Assembly: GCF_003032475.1 (NCBI RefSeq)
Contig: NZ_CP028369.1
Location: 8,494,001-8,558,000 of the forward strand
Reading direction: 5' to 3'
Length of the DNA stretch: 64,000 bases
From: Streptomyces sp. P3
GTDB taxonomy: Bacteria; Actinomycetota; Actinomycetes; Streptomycetales; Streptomycetaceae
The notes under the pieces: generated by a model
What the model was told of the DNA's origin: nothing
Databases searched by the model: none
Seen by the model: only the letters and a program-made list of their open reading frames with translations
Made by a program: the position numbers and the translations under genes
Part shown: one piece after another, positions 7,993 to 16,800 of the stretch
Numbering within the stretch: the stretch's first letter is position 1
Layout of the letters: each line of letters begins with the position of its first letter

Positions 7993-9561
7993 TCAGAGCG
8001 GGATGTTGCCGTGCCGGCGCTCCGGCATCGGGGCGCGCTTGCCGCGCAGCGCACGCAGCGCGCGGCACAGCTGCGCACGGGTGTCCCGGGGGGCGATGAC
8101 GGCGTCGACGTATCCGCGCTCGGCGGCGGGGTACGGGGTGCCGTGGACGGACTCGTACGCGGCGACGAGACGGGCCCGCAGCGCCTCGGGGTCGGCGGCG
8201 GCGGCCAGCTCACGCCGGTGCAGCACGCCGACGGCGCCCTCCGCGCCCATGACGGCGATCCGCGCCGTGGGCCAGGCCAGGTTGAGATCGGCGCCCAGGT
8301 GCTTGGAGCCCATCACCGCGTACCCGCCGCCGTACGCCTTGCGCACCACCACCGTGACCTTCGGCACCGTCGCCTCGGCGTACGCGTACAGCAGTTTGGC
8401 GCCGCGCCGGATGATGCCGGCCCGCTCCTGGTGGACGCCGGAGAGATAGCCGGGGACGTCGGCGAAGGTCACCAGCGGGATGCCGAACGCGTCGCAGAAC
8501 CGCACGAACCGGGCGGCCTTCTCGGAGGCGTCGATGTCGAGGACGCCGGCGGCGTGCAGCGGCTGGTTGGCGACCACGCCGACACTCGCGCCCTCGAGCC
8601 GCGCCAGCGCGCAGACGATGTTCGGTGCGAACAGCTCCTGCACCTCGAGCAGTTCACCGTCGTCGACGACGGCCCGCAGGATGTCGCGCATGTCGTAGGC
8701 CTGATCGGTCCGGTCGGGCACCACCTCGTCGAGCCCGGCCCCGCCGGGGGCGGGCGCGGTCGCGTACTCCGGGGGCCGCGCGAGGTTGTTGGCCGGCAGG
8801 TACGACAGCAGGTCGCGGACGATGTCGAGGGCGTCCTCGTCGTCGGCGGCGAGGAAGTGGGCGTTGCCGTTGACGGAGTTGCTGGCCCGGGCGCCGCCCA
8901 GCTCCTCCGCGGTGGCGCGCTCGCCGGTGACCGCCTCGATGACGTCGGGCCCGGTGACGAACATGTGCGAGACACCGTCCACCATCACCGTGAAGTCGGT
9001 GATGGCCGGCGAGTACGCGGCCCCGCCCGCGCAGGGCCCGAGGAGGACCGAGATCTGCGGGATGACCCCCGACGCCTTCACGTTGCGGCGCACCAGCTCG
9101 GCGTAGAGGGCGAGCGAGGCGACACCCTCCTGGATGCGGGCGCCGCCGGAGTCGTTGAGCCCGACGACCGGACAACCGGTCTTCAGCGCGAGGTCCATCA
9201 GGGCCACCGTCTTCTCGCCGAAGGCCTCGCCCATGCTGCCGCCGAAGACGGTGGAGTCCTGCGCGAACACACAGACGGGACGTCCGTCGACCGTGCCGTA
9301 CCCGGTGACCACCCCGTCGCCGTCGGGCCGGCGGGCGCCGTCCCCCGTCGGCCGGGCCCGGACGAACAGGCCGGTCTCGGTGAAGGAGCCCTGGTCCACG
9401 AGCCGTTCGATCCGCTCCCGCGCGCCGAGCGCTCCGCGTCTGCGCGGCGGTACCGTCACCGCGGCCTGTTCCTGACGGCGCGCCAGGCCGGCGATGCGTG
9501 CGGCGGTGCCGTCCGCCGAACCGGTCATGGTCGCCTGGGGCGTTGTCGCCTCTCGCGTCAC
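7993..9561 (-). CDS. acyl-CoA carboxylase beta subunit (carboxyltransferase), AccD4/PccB type
   Basis: The 522-residue protein is a complete carboxyltransferase: GGSMGEAFG near 108-115, NDSGGARIQEGV near 136-147, AGGAAYSPA near 178-186 and the typical end RRHGNIPL. It would move CO2 from a biotinylated alpha subunit, encoded elsewhere, to an acyl-CoA. GGAGG at 9567-9571 overlaps a GTG at 9567 but is spaced 5 nt from the GTG at 9561, so the latter is preferred. At residue 415 (GGGYAVMGSKHLG) it has Ala where propionyl-CoA carboxylases have Asp (AYDVM) and acetyl-type ones Ile. It is the first gene of the operon, 46 bp before the acyl-AMP ligase, and by analogy with AccD4 probably makes the carboxylated extender for the PKS. 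Confidence 0.9.
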   Translation of the reverse strand: MTREATTPQATMTGSADGTAARIAGLARRQEQAAVTVPPRRRGALGARERIERLVDQGSFTETGLFVRARPTGDGARRPDGDGVVTGYGTVDGRPVCVFAQDSTVFGGSMGEAFGEKTVALMDLALKTGCPVVGLNDSGGARIQEGVASLALYAELVRRNVKASGVIPQISVLLGPCAGGAAYSPAITDFTVMVDGVSHMFVTGPDVIEAVTGERATAEELGGARASNSVNGNAHFLAADDEDALDIVRDLLSYLPANNLARPPEYATAPAPGGAGLDEVVPDRTDQAYDMRDILRAVVDDGELLEVQELFAPNIVCALARLEGASVGVVANQPLHAAGVLDIDASEKAARFVRFCDAFGIPLVTFADVPGYLSGVHQERAGIIRRGAKLLYAYAEATVPKVTVVVRKAYGGGYAVMGSKHLGADLNLAWPTARIAVMGAEGAVGVLHRRELAAAADPEALRARLVAAYESVHGTPYPAAERGYVDAVIAPRDTRAQLCRALRALRGKRAPMPERRHGNIPL

Positions 9562-9849
9562 AGCCACCTCCGAAAGTGGTTCTCGAATATGGCAGCGATG
9601 CCGCTGAGGCCCCCGGTGATCGCCTTCGCGTTTGCGTGAGATGAGTCCCGGCGGGCGCGGCTTCGTCCTGTCGTGACAAGCAATCGCCGACCGGGCCCCT
9701 TCCGTCGCCCGCCCGCCGGGTGCTTCTTCGTGCGTTCAGGTCGCGCCCCGGTCGTTCCCCGGGACCCGGGCCTGGGATAGGGTCCCCCCGGTTCCGGCCG
9801 CGGATCGACGACGCGCCGGTATGGGGAGTGCCAAGGGGGCGGCAGAGCA
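9562..9849. other. divergent intergenic region, lipid operon / P450
   Basis: These 288 bp separate the start of the carboxyltransferase gene (minus) from the P450 gene (plus) and must hold both promoters. The part next to the carboxyltransferase (about 9575-9690) is slightly less GC-rich than the surroundings. I could not identify a confident -35/-10 pair or an operator here. Confidence 0.5.
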
Positions 9850-11274
9850 GTGGAATCGCAGGTGGACGACGGCGGATCCGTGGACCTCGACGGCGCGCGG
9901 TTGGAGTCGATGACTCTCGAACCGCTGCTGACCCGGGACTACGAGACGCGTCCCTCCCTCGTGTACGAGCGGCTGCGCCAACGCCACGGCCCGGTCGCGC
10001 CGGTCGACCTGCTGGGCGTGCCCGCCTGGCTGGTCCTCGGCTACCGCGAGTCGCTCGAGGTGCTCCAGGACGACGCCGCGTGGCCGAAGGGGCTGGAGAA
10101 CTGGCGGGCCCGCTCGGAGGGCAGGGTGCCGGCCGACTGGCCGCTCGGACCGTCCCTCGAGGTCAACCACGTGCTGATCCAGGGCGGTCCCGGCTACCCG
10201 GCGCTGCGCACGGCGTGGGACGCGGCGCTCAAGCCGTTCCAGGATCCGCGGCACCCCCAGGCCAAGCGTCTGAAGACGGCTGTCACCGCCTACGCCGACG
10301 AGCTGATCGGTCTGGTGGGCCAGGCCGGCGGCACCGGTCTGGCGGATCTGTCAGCCCAGTTCGCCCGTCCGCTGCCGTTGATGGTCGCCAGTCGTCTGCT
10401 CGGATTCCCCGGGTCCCAGGGCGACGACGCGCTGATGGACATGTGGCGGGTGCTCGACGCGGGACCGGACGCCGAGCCGGCGCTGGACCGCCTGTTGGCG
10501 GCGCTCGCGGAACTGGCGGCGGTGAAGCTGCGGACGCCGGGGGAGGACTTCCCCTCGTACCTGCTGGCGGCCCATCCCGACCTGTCGCTCGACGAGTTGG
10601 CCCGTGAGTTGTTCATGCTGCTGGGCATGACCTCCGACCACGTCGGCATCCTCATCTCCAACACCGTGGTCGAGGTCATCTCCGGCGAGGGCGGCGGCGC
10701 ACGGGCCAGCCTGTCCGCGGGAATGGTCCGGGAGAGCATGAACCGGGTGGTGATGCGTAAGCCGCCACTGGTCAACTTCGTGCCGCGGTTCGCGGCCGAG
10801 GACACTCCGCTGGGCAACCACGTCATCCGGGCGGGCGACCCGGTGTGGGTCTCCTCCGCGGCGGCGCACGCCGACCCGCTGTTCGCAGGTCATGTGGAGG
10901 CCGGCACCACGGTCAGCACACGGGCGCATCTCGCCTGGGGCGCGGGCCGCCGCCAGTGCCCGGCGCGCGAACTCGCCTCGACGGTCGCGGCGGTCGGCGT
11001 GGGCCGGCTGTTCGAGCGGTTCTCCCACCTGGAGCTCGCCCTGCCCGTCGACCAACTGCCGTGGCGCTCCTCCCCGTTCATGCGGGGCCTTCGCTCGCTG
11101 CCGGTACGGTACGAACTCGCCGCGACGCCCGGGCCGCAGTCGAGCCCGGTCCCGGAAACGGCCGAGCAGGCTGCGGACGCGGCGCTGCCGGACCTGACGC
11201 CGGCCGACCCGGCGATCCGGCAGCGCTCCTCCCTCTGGCGCTACCTGACGGGCCTCATCGGCGTGGGCCGCTGA
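9850..11274 (+). CDS. cytochrome P450 lacking a canonical EXXR motif
   Basis: The 474-residue protein ends its catalytic domain with the heme loop LAWGAGRRQCPARELA, giving Cys370 as thiolate ligand. The I-helix segment (ELFMLLGMTSDHVG, about 253-266) lacks the usual AGxxT pattern. In the K-helix, where P450s have EXXR, this protein has ESMNR at 295-299, so the Glu and Arg are one residue too far apart. CYP157 proteins of Streptomyces are known for such a missing EXXR motif, so CYP157 or a related family is a reasonable guess. A Pro/Ala-rich tail of about 60 residues follows the P450 fold. The GTG at 9850 is preceded by AAGGGGG. No ferredoxin gene is adjacent. A role with the divergent lipid operon is inferred from position only. 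Confidence 0.88.
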   Translation: MESQVDDGGSVDLDGARLESMTLEPLLTRDYETRPSLVYERLRQRHGPVAPVDLLGVPAWLVLGYRESLEVLQDDAAWPKGLENWRARSEGRVPADWPLGPSLEVNHVLIQGGPGYPALRTAWDAALKPFQDPRHPQAKRLKTAVTAYADELIGLVGQAGGTGLADLSAQFARPLPLMVASRLLGFPGSQGDDALMDMWRVLDAGPDAEPALDRLLAALAELAAVKLRTPGEDFPSYLLAAHPDLSLDELARELFMLLGMTSDHVGILISNTVVEVISGEGGGARASLSAGMVRESMNRVVMRKPPLVNFVPRFAAEDTPLGNHVIRAGDPVWVSSAAAHADPLFAGHVEAGTTVSTRAHLAWGAGRRQCPARELASTVAAVGVGRLFERFSHLELALPVDQLPWRSSPFMRGLRSLPVRYELAATPGPQSSPVPETAEQAADAALPDLTPADPAIRQRSSLWRYLTGLIGVGR

Positions 11275-11294
11275 GCCGGCGGCGGGGGCCGGCG

Positions 11295-11340
11295 GCGGGT
11301 GGCGGGGCCGCCACCCGCGGGGCGGCGCGTCAGCCGCCCC
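11295..11340. terminator. tandem inverted repeats between convergent P450 and DinB genes
   Basis: Two adjacent hairpins are visible: GCGGGTGGC (11295-11303) pairs with GCCACCCGC (11310-11318), and GGGGCGGC (11319-11326) pairs with GCCGCCCC (11333-11340). They lie between convergent genes and lack a T-run, as is usual for Streptomyces terminators. Confidence 0.6.
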
Positions 11341-11412
11341 GCCCGCGCGGAGAGCCGCCCCGCCCTTCGACCCGGCGGCCCGCAGGGCGCACGCCGACGA
11401 GGCCGGCCGGCC

Positions 11413-11952
11413 TCAGCCCATGCTCTTCGCCCCGTCGATGGCCTCGCGGATGATGTCCGCGTGCCCGGCGTGCTGGGCGGTCTCGGCGACGATGTGCAGC
11501 AGGACCCGGCGGGCCGTCTGCCGCGCCCCCGGCTCGAACCAGGGGGCCGGCGGCAGCGGCTGCTCCGCGTCCAGGTCGGGCAGCGTGGCGAGCAGTTCGT
11601 CCGTGCGGTAGGCCGCCTCGGCGTACTCCTTCAGCACGCCGGTCAGCGTCTCGCCGGGCAGCATCCGGAACTCGGCGGCTCGCGCGGCCCAGTCGTCCTG
11701 CGTCATCTTGGTGAAGTCGGGCATCGCCGACGGGCCCTCGAGGATGAAGCCGACCCAGTTCCGCTCGACGGAGGTGACGTGTTTGATCAGGCCCCCGAGA
11801 CACAGCTCGCTCACCGTGGTCCGCTGCCCGACCTGCTCGTCGGTGAGGTCACGGGTGGTGAAGCGCAGGAAGTGCCGGCTCTTGGTCAGCGCTGCCAGCA
11901 GATCGGCGCGCTCGCCGGTGAGGGACGGGGTGCGGGTGGGGGAGTCGCTCAT
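11413..11952 (-). CDS. DinB-family protein
   Basis: A 179-residue protein of the DinB/YfiT helical-bundle superfamily, with the pattern LIKHVTSVERNWVG in the middle and AETAQHAGHADIIREAIDG at the C-terminus; these supply the His residues that usually bind a metal. Family members include thiol-dependent transferases that use mycothiol or bacillithiol, but substrates are mostly unknown. The ATG at 11952 is chosen because GAGGA lies just upstream and the sequence MSDSPTRTPS fits a natural N-terminus; the frame is open further upstream but without family-like sequence. It is 71 bp downstream of the SWIM gene on the same strand and may be read through from that operon. Confidence 0.85.
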   Translation of the reverse strand: MSDSPTRTPSLTGERADLLAALTKSRHFLRFTTRDLTDEQVGQRTTVSELCLGGLIKHVTSVERNWVGFILEGPSAMPDFTKMTQDDWAARAAEFRMLPGETLTGVLKEYAEAAYRTDELLATLPDLDAEQPLPPAPWFEPGARQTARRVLLHIVAETAQHAGHADIIREAIDGAKSMG

Positions 11953-12023
11953 AGTTCTGTCCTCGGTCGATCCTGTTCCGCGGTCGAGGACCACAGTAGG
12001 AGCGATTGAGGTCAGATCCTGAC

Positions 12024-13856
12024 CTAAAACGCCGGGGCGGTGACATCCCTGCCGGTACCCCACGCCGCCGCGCACAGCGCCCGTTCGACCTCGCCCGTGT
12101 AGAGGGCCGAGGCCAGCCACGCGCGGGCGAAGCGGCCCGTGTCGGCGGGGAGCAGCCGGCCGAAGGCGTCGCGGGAGCGGTCCGCGGCGGCGGCCCCCAT
12201 CTCGGCCAGGAGGTCGCCCGCGGTACCGAGGCCCGCACCCCGCAGCCGCGTCCCGTCACCCGTCCCGCCGCCGGGGAAGGCCAGCACCCGGCGGCCCCCG
12301 GACACGGTCTGGTGCACGCGCCGGCGCAGCAGGTGCAGCGGTGCCTCGTCCGCCACGGGTGCGACGGCGGGTGCGGGGACGGCCGTCACGGCGGGCAGGT
12401 CGGCGTGGCGGAGCCGGTCCAGGCCCACGTCCACCCGGGCGTCGGACCTGCTCGGGTGTTCGGCGGCGAGCAGCAGCGCGCGGGGAAGCGGCCCCGGGGC
12501 GAGCCGGGCGACGATCCGCAGCCGGCTGCCGCGGGCGGCGGCCAGCAGCCGGAGGTTGTCGCGGCAGGGCAGGGCCGGATGGTCGTGCGCCGCGACGAGC
12601 CGCAGGGCATGCCCCTCGCAGTCGGCCAGCAGACAGTCGCCCGTCGCCTCCCGGACCGCGCCCGCCAGGGTCACGGTGAGGAACAGCAGGTCACGACCAC
12701 CGCCCAGGGCGCCGGCGACCTGCTCGCCGACGGGGACCCGCCACAGCCGGTCGAGCGGTTCCGCGCTCCAGTCGGCGCCCGAGGCGCGCACTGCCCGCAC
12801 CCGGGCCCCCGCGCCGAGCCGCCCGGTCGGGGAGACGGTCGCGCCGGACACCGCGAGGCCGGCGCGCGCCAGCTCGCGATGGGTCAGAGCGGTGTCGCCG
12901 ATCCGCACGGTCCGGTCGGCGGCACCGGTCGCCCGGCCGGGCCCGCCGGGAGCCACGTCGGAGACCGTGTACAGGCGGCCTTCGGCGTCGGCGGTCCAGG
13001 TGACCGCGCCCGCGTGGCCGGTCGCCGTGAGAACGGGTTCGGAGAAGACCCCGTACAGGCGCAGCGAACCGTCCGGGGTGTACGGCTGCCGTACCGTTCC
13101 CCGCAGTCCGGCCAGCTCCGGGCCGCTCGCGGAGGGCAGACGGTGGGCCACGGCGAGGACGTCCCTCAGCGCGTCCGCCAGTTCGGGCAGCCGGTAGGCA
13201 GGGTCTGCGCAGCGGGCCGCGCGCACCCCGGTGACCACGGAGACCGCCGCTGCGGCGGCCCGGGGCAGTCCCGCGAGCCGTGCGGAGTGCGCGGTGCGCA
13301 GCAGCGCCGCCTGGAGCACCGCGCCGGAACCGTCCGTCCCGGCGTCGAGCACGGCGGCCGCGGCGTCGAACACGGCTTGTGCGGCGGCGATCTGAGCGGG
13401 CGCGGGGAGATCGGCGGCGGGCGCGTCGGGGGCGGTGGGCGCGTCGACAGTGGTGGTCCCGGCGGACGGGCCCGACCGCGGTGACCGTCCTCGTCCGGGG
13501 CCGCCCTCCCGGCCCGGCCCGGGCTCCTGCCCGGCCGGGGCCGGCGTCGCGGGCGTCGGGGTGTCCTGCGCCACCGGCGCGGCGGAGGCCGCCGCCGCGC
13601 GGTGCAGACAGTCGGGCGCCAGCAGACAACCGCAGCGGATCGCCTCCGCGGTGGTCACCACGCCGTCCGGGGCGTGCAGTTCGAGGTCGGTGTCGTCGTC
13701 GACGGCGATCCGTACGGTGTCCCCGTCGCGGACGAGCGGGCGGGCCGCCAGTTTGGCGACGCCCGCGTCGAGACGCTTGCGCAGCCTCGGCGACAGCGCC
13801 TCGACCAGGTCGGCGGTGACCGACGGGGCGACCGGCGGCAACAGGTCCGGGCTCAT
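12024..13856 (-). CDS. SWIM zinc-finger protein of the MoxR-vWA locus
   Basis: This 610-residue protein has a compact CxC-x5-CxH cluster (Cys75, Cys77, Cys83, His85 in CGCLLAPDCLH), the signature of a SWIM zinc finger, which usually binds nucleic acid or protein. The rest is Ala-rich with no catalytic motif I recognise. Its ATG overlaps the stop of the vWA gene (ATGA), so it is translationally coupled. In E. coli the equivalent place in the yehI-yehQ region is held by yehQ, also a SWIM protein. I therefore treat it as a component of the same complex or pathway; its molecular role is not established. Confidence 0.8.
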   Translation of the reverse strand: MSPDLLPPVAPSVTADLVEALSPRLRKRLDAGVAKLAARPLVRDGDTVRIAVDDDTDLELHAPDGVVTTAEAIRCGCLLAPDCLHRAAAASAAPVAQDTPTPATPAPAGQEPGPGREGGPGRGRSPRSGPSAGTTTVDAPTAPDAPAADLPAPAQIAAAQAVFDAAAAVLDAGTDGSGAVLQAALLRTAHSARLAGLPRAAAAAVSVVTGVRAARCADPAYRLPELADALRDVLAVAHRLPSASGPELAGLRGTVRQPYTPDGSLRLYGVFSEPVLTATGHAGAVTWTADAEGRLYTVSDVAPGGPGRATGAADRTVRIGDTALTHRELARAGLAVSGATVSPTGRLGAGARVRAVRASGADWSAEPLDRLWRVPVGEQVAGALGGGRDLLFLTVTLAGAVREATGDCLLADCEGHALRLVAAHDHPALPCRDNLRLLAAARGSRLRIVARLAPGPLPRALLLAAEHPSRSDARVDVGLDRLRHADLPAVTAVPAPAVAPVADEAPLHLLRRRVHQTVSGGRRVLAFPGGGTGDGTRLRGAGLGTAGDLLAEMGAAAADRSRDAFGRLLPADTGRFARAWLASALYTGEVERALCAAAWGTGRDVTAPAF

Positions 13857-16800
13857 GCGATCTTCTCCCCTACCCAGCGGGCGAGTTCGAGCGGACTGAG
13901 GGCGGCGACGGGCATGCCCGCGGCGACGAGCTGCCCGGCGACGCCCGTGGAATAGCGCGGCCGGCCCGTGTCGTCCAGACTCGCGCAGCCCAGCACGTGG
14001 CAGCCCGACCCGACGAGCGCCCGCACCTCGGCGAGCAGCCCGCCGAGCGGATAGCCCTCCTCGAAGTCGCTGACGACCACGACCAGGGTCCGGGACGGCA
14101 CCGTGACGAGCTCGCGGGCCTGCCGCAGACCCGCCGCGATGTGCGTGCCCCCGCCCACACTGACCTCCAGCAGCAGCGACAGTGGGTCCGCGACGTGGCC
14201 GGTGAGGTCGATGACCTCCGTGGAGAAGGCCAGGAAGTGCGTCGACAGGGTCGGCACGCCGGCCAGCACCGACGCCGTCAGCGCGGCCCACACCGTGGAC
14301 GCCTCCATGGACCCCGACACGTCGGTGACCAGGATCAGCCGCCAGTCCGCGGCCCGCCGCGCCCGGCTGCGGAACACCGGCCGCTCGGGGACGACCCGCA
14401 CGACGCCGTCCGGGCCGCGCCGCGCGGTCGTCAGGTTGGCGCGCAGGGTGCGCGGCAGGTCGAGGCCGCCGCCGGGCCTTCGGCTCGGCCGCGGCAGGGC
14501 CGTACCGTGCAGGGCGGGACGCAGCCGGGTCGCCAGCTCCCGGGTCAGCTCCTCGACGAGCCGTCGTACGAGCGGGCGCAGCGCGGCGAGCCGGGCTTCG
14601 GGAAGCCCGCCCGCATGCCGCAGCACGGTCTGCAGGAGTTCCACCGAGGGGCGTACGCCGTCCGCGTCCAGCTCCGCGAGGACGTCCTTGCGCCCCGCCG
14701 CCGCGGCCGCCGCCAGCACCTCCTCCCGGATGCCCGGCCCGAACAGCGCGGCCAGCTCCTGCGACCACTCCCGCGCCCCGGGATACGGCGCCTCCCGCCC
14801 GCCGCCGGTCCCCGGGCCCGTCAGGTCGCCCCTGCTGCCCTCGCCGCGTCCGCTGCCGTACAGCTCGTCCAGGGCCGTCGCCAACGAGCGGGCGGACGCG
14901 GGCAGTCGGTCGGCGCGCCGCCCCAGCACGAGCCGCCACCGGTCGTCGGCGGCGAGGCGGCGGCCCTCCTCGCGGGACGCGGCCTCCTCGCCCCCGGCCG
15001 GGTGGGGGACGCTCCCGGCGGCGTGGTCGGGAGCGACGGCCGCAGGAGCGGGGGCGGCCTCCGCAGCGGGCGGTGCGCCGCCGTCGACGTCGATCGCCGG
15101 CAGCAGGCCCAGCGTGCGCAGGGCATCGCGCGCGACGAGGTCCGCCTCGGCCCAGACGGCGAGCGCGACCGGGTCGACGCCCTGCGTGTCCCCGATGTGC
15201 CGGACGCCGAGGCGTTCCTCGACGGAGGCGAGGAGCCGGTCGCGGGCCGCCGGGCTCAGCGTCTCGAAACCGCCCCGCAGCGCCGGCAGCCGGTCCAGGA
15301 ACTCCCGGTCGGGCAACGCGGCGACACGGTCGAGCAACGGCGTCAGAGCGGGTTCCGCGGCCTCCAGCAGGGGGCCCGCGGCGGTCAGCAGACCGCTCAG
15401 CCGGGCGGTCAGGGCCGAGCGGGAGTCGGGATCGACGGCCCCGTCCACCCAGGACGCGACGCGGTCGCCGAAGGCGCGCGCGTCCTCCTGTCCGAGCAGC
15501 ACCCGGACGGCTCCCGCGGCGCCGCGCATCAGGGGCGAGCCGCCGGCGGCCAGCCGGGCCAGGGCGTCGGTGAGCCGGACCCCGCCCAACAGGTCGGCCC
15601 GGTGGGCGAGTTCCAGCAGCGCGTGGGCGTCGGCCGGGTCCTCGGACCCGGTCAGCCCGTCGACCTGACGCACCGCCGCCGAGGTGAGCAGCTCGGCCAC
15701 GGCGGCCGCCCGCGCCGTCCGCGCCTCGTCGGCGCCGAGACCCGGCACATGGCCCGCGCGCAGGCGATCCGACAGGGCGAGACCGGCGAGAAGCCCGGGA
15801 AGCGTGCCGACCTGCGGCAGCACCTCGGCGATGTCGTCCAGCCGCTCGTCCGCGAGCACCGGCAACCCGCACTCCGCGGCCTCTGCGAGCCCCCGAAGGA
15901 CCTGGGCGGCGGTCGACCCGCCCTCCTCCCGTTCCGTGCGCAGGCGCTCCCGGAGCACGCCCTCGGCGGCCTGGGCCGCGGTGACGCCCCGTACGCCGGC
16001 CGCCGTCAGCATGGCCGCCGTCGCCGGTGTCCAGCGCACCTCCCAGCGCGAGGTGAGGGCCTGCGCGCCGCCCGCGCCGACCACCTCCTTCGCCTCCCCG
16101 TACGGCACCCCGCACACCGTCAGCCGGCGCAACAGCAGTTCCCGGCGCCGGTCGAGGTCGGACCGCAGCGGGTCGAGCCGCAGGTCCCGGGCCGCGCCGG
16201 CGCCGTCCTGCGGGCCCGGCAGGCCCAGCGCGGCCGTCTCGGCCTCGACCGCCGGGGCCAGTCCGCAGCGCGGCGCGTCCGGTGCGGGCCGGCCGGTGCG
16301 CGACCCGACGAGCACCCGTTCCATCGCCCGAGCGACGGCCCGCCCCCGTCCGTACGGCTCGCCCTGCGCGAGGACCGTCTGCACCGCCTCGACCAGCTCG
16401 CCCCGGCCCGGCGCGGGCAGCCCGCGCAGCCGGGCGAGGTCCGACGCCAGCCGGCTGATCTCGCGCGCGTCCGCCGGACCCGACGGATGTCCGAGCCCGC
16501 GCAGCTCCGCGCAGATCCGCACCGCGGCCCGGACCAGCGCCTCCTCCAGCGCCGCCGGATCGCCCGCCGCCCGCAGCACCGTCTCCTGCCACTGCGGATC
16601 CCGGATTCCCGCCGGGTACCCGGACCGTTCGTCGAGGAGGGCGTAGGTGTACGGGACGAGCGAGGTGATCCAGGCGGCACCGCGGCCGGCCGTGTCACCG
16701 TCCCGGCCGCCGTCCGTCGACGAAGTGCCGTCGCACCGCTCGGTCCCGGCCCGCCGTTCCTCCGCCCGCCCTTCGGTGTCCCCGCCTCCTTCGGCGAGGG

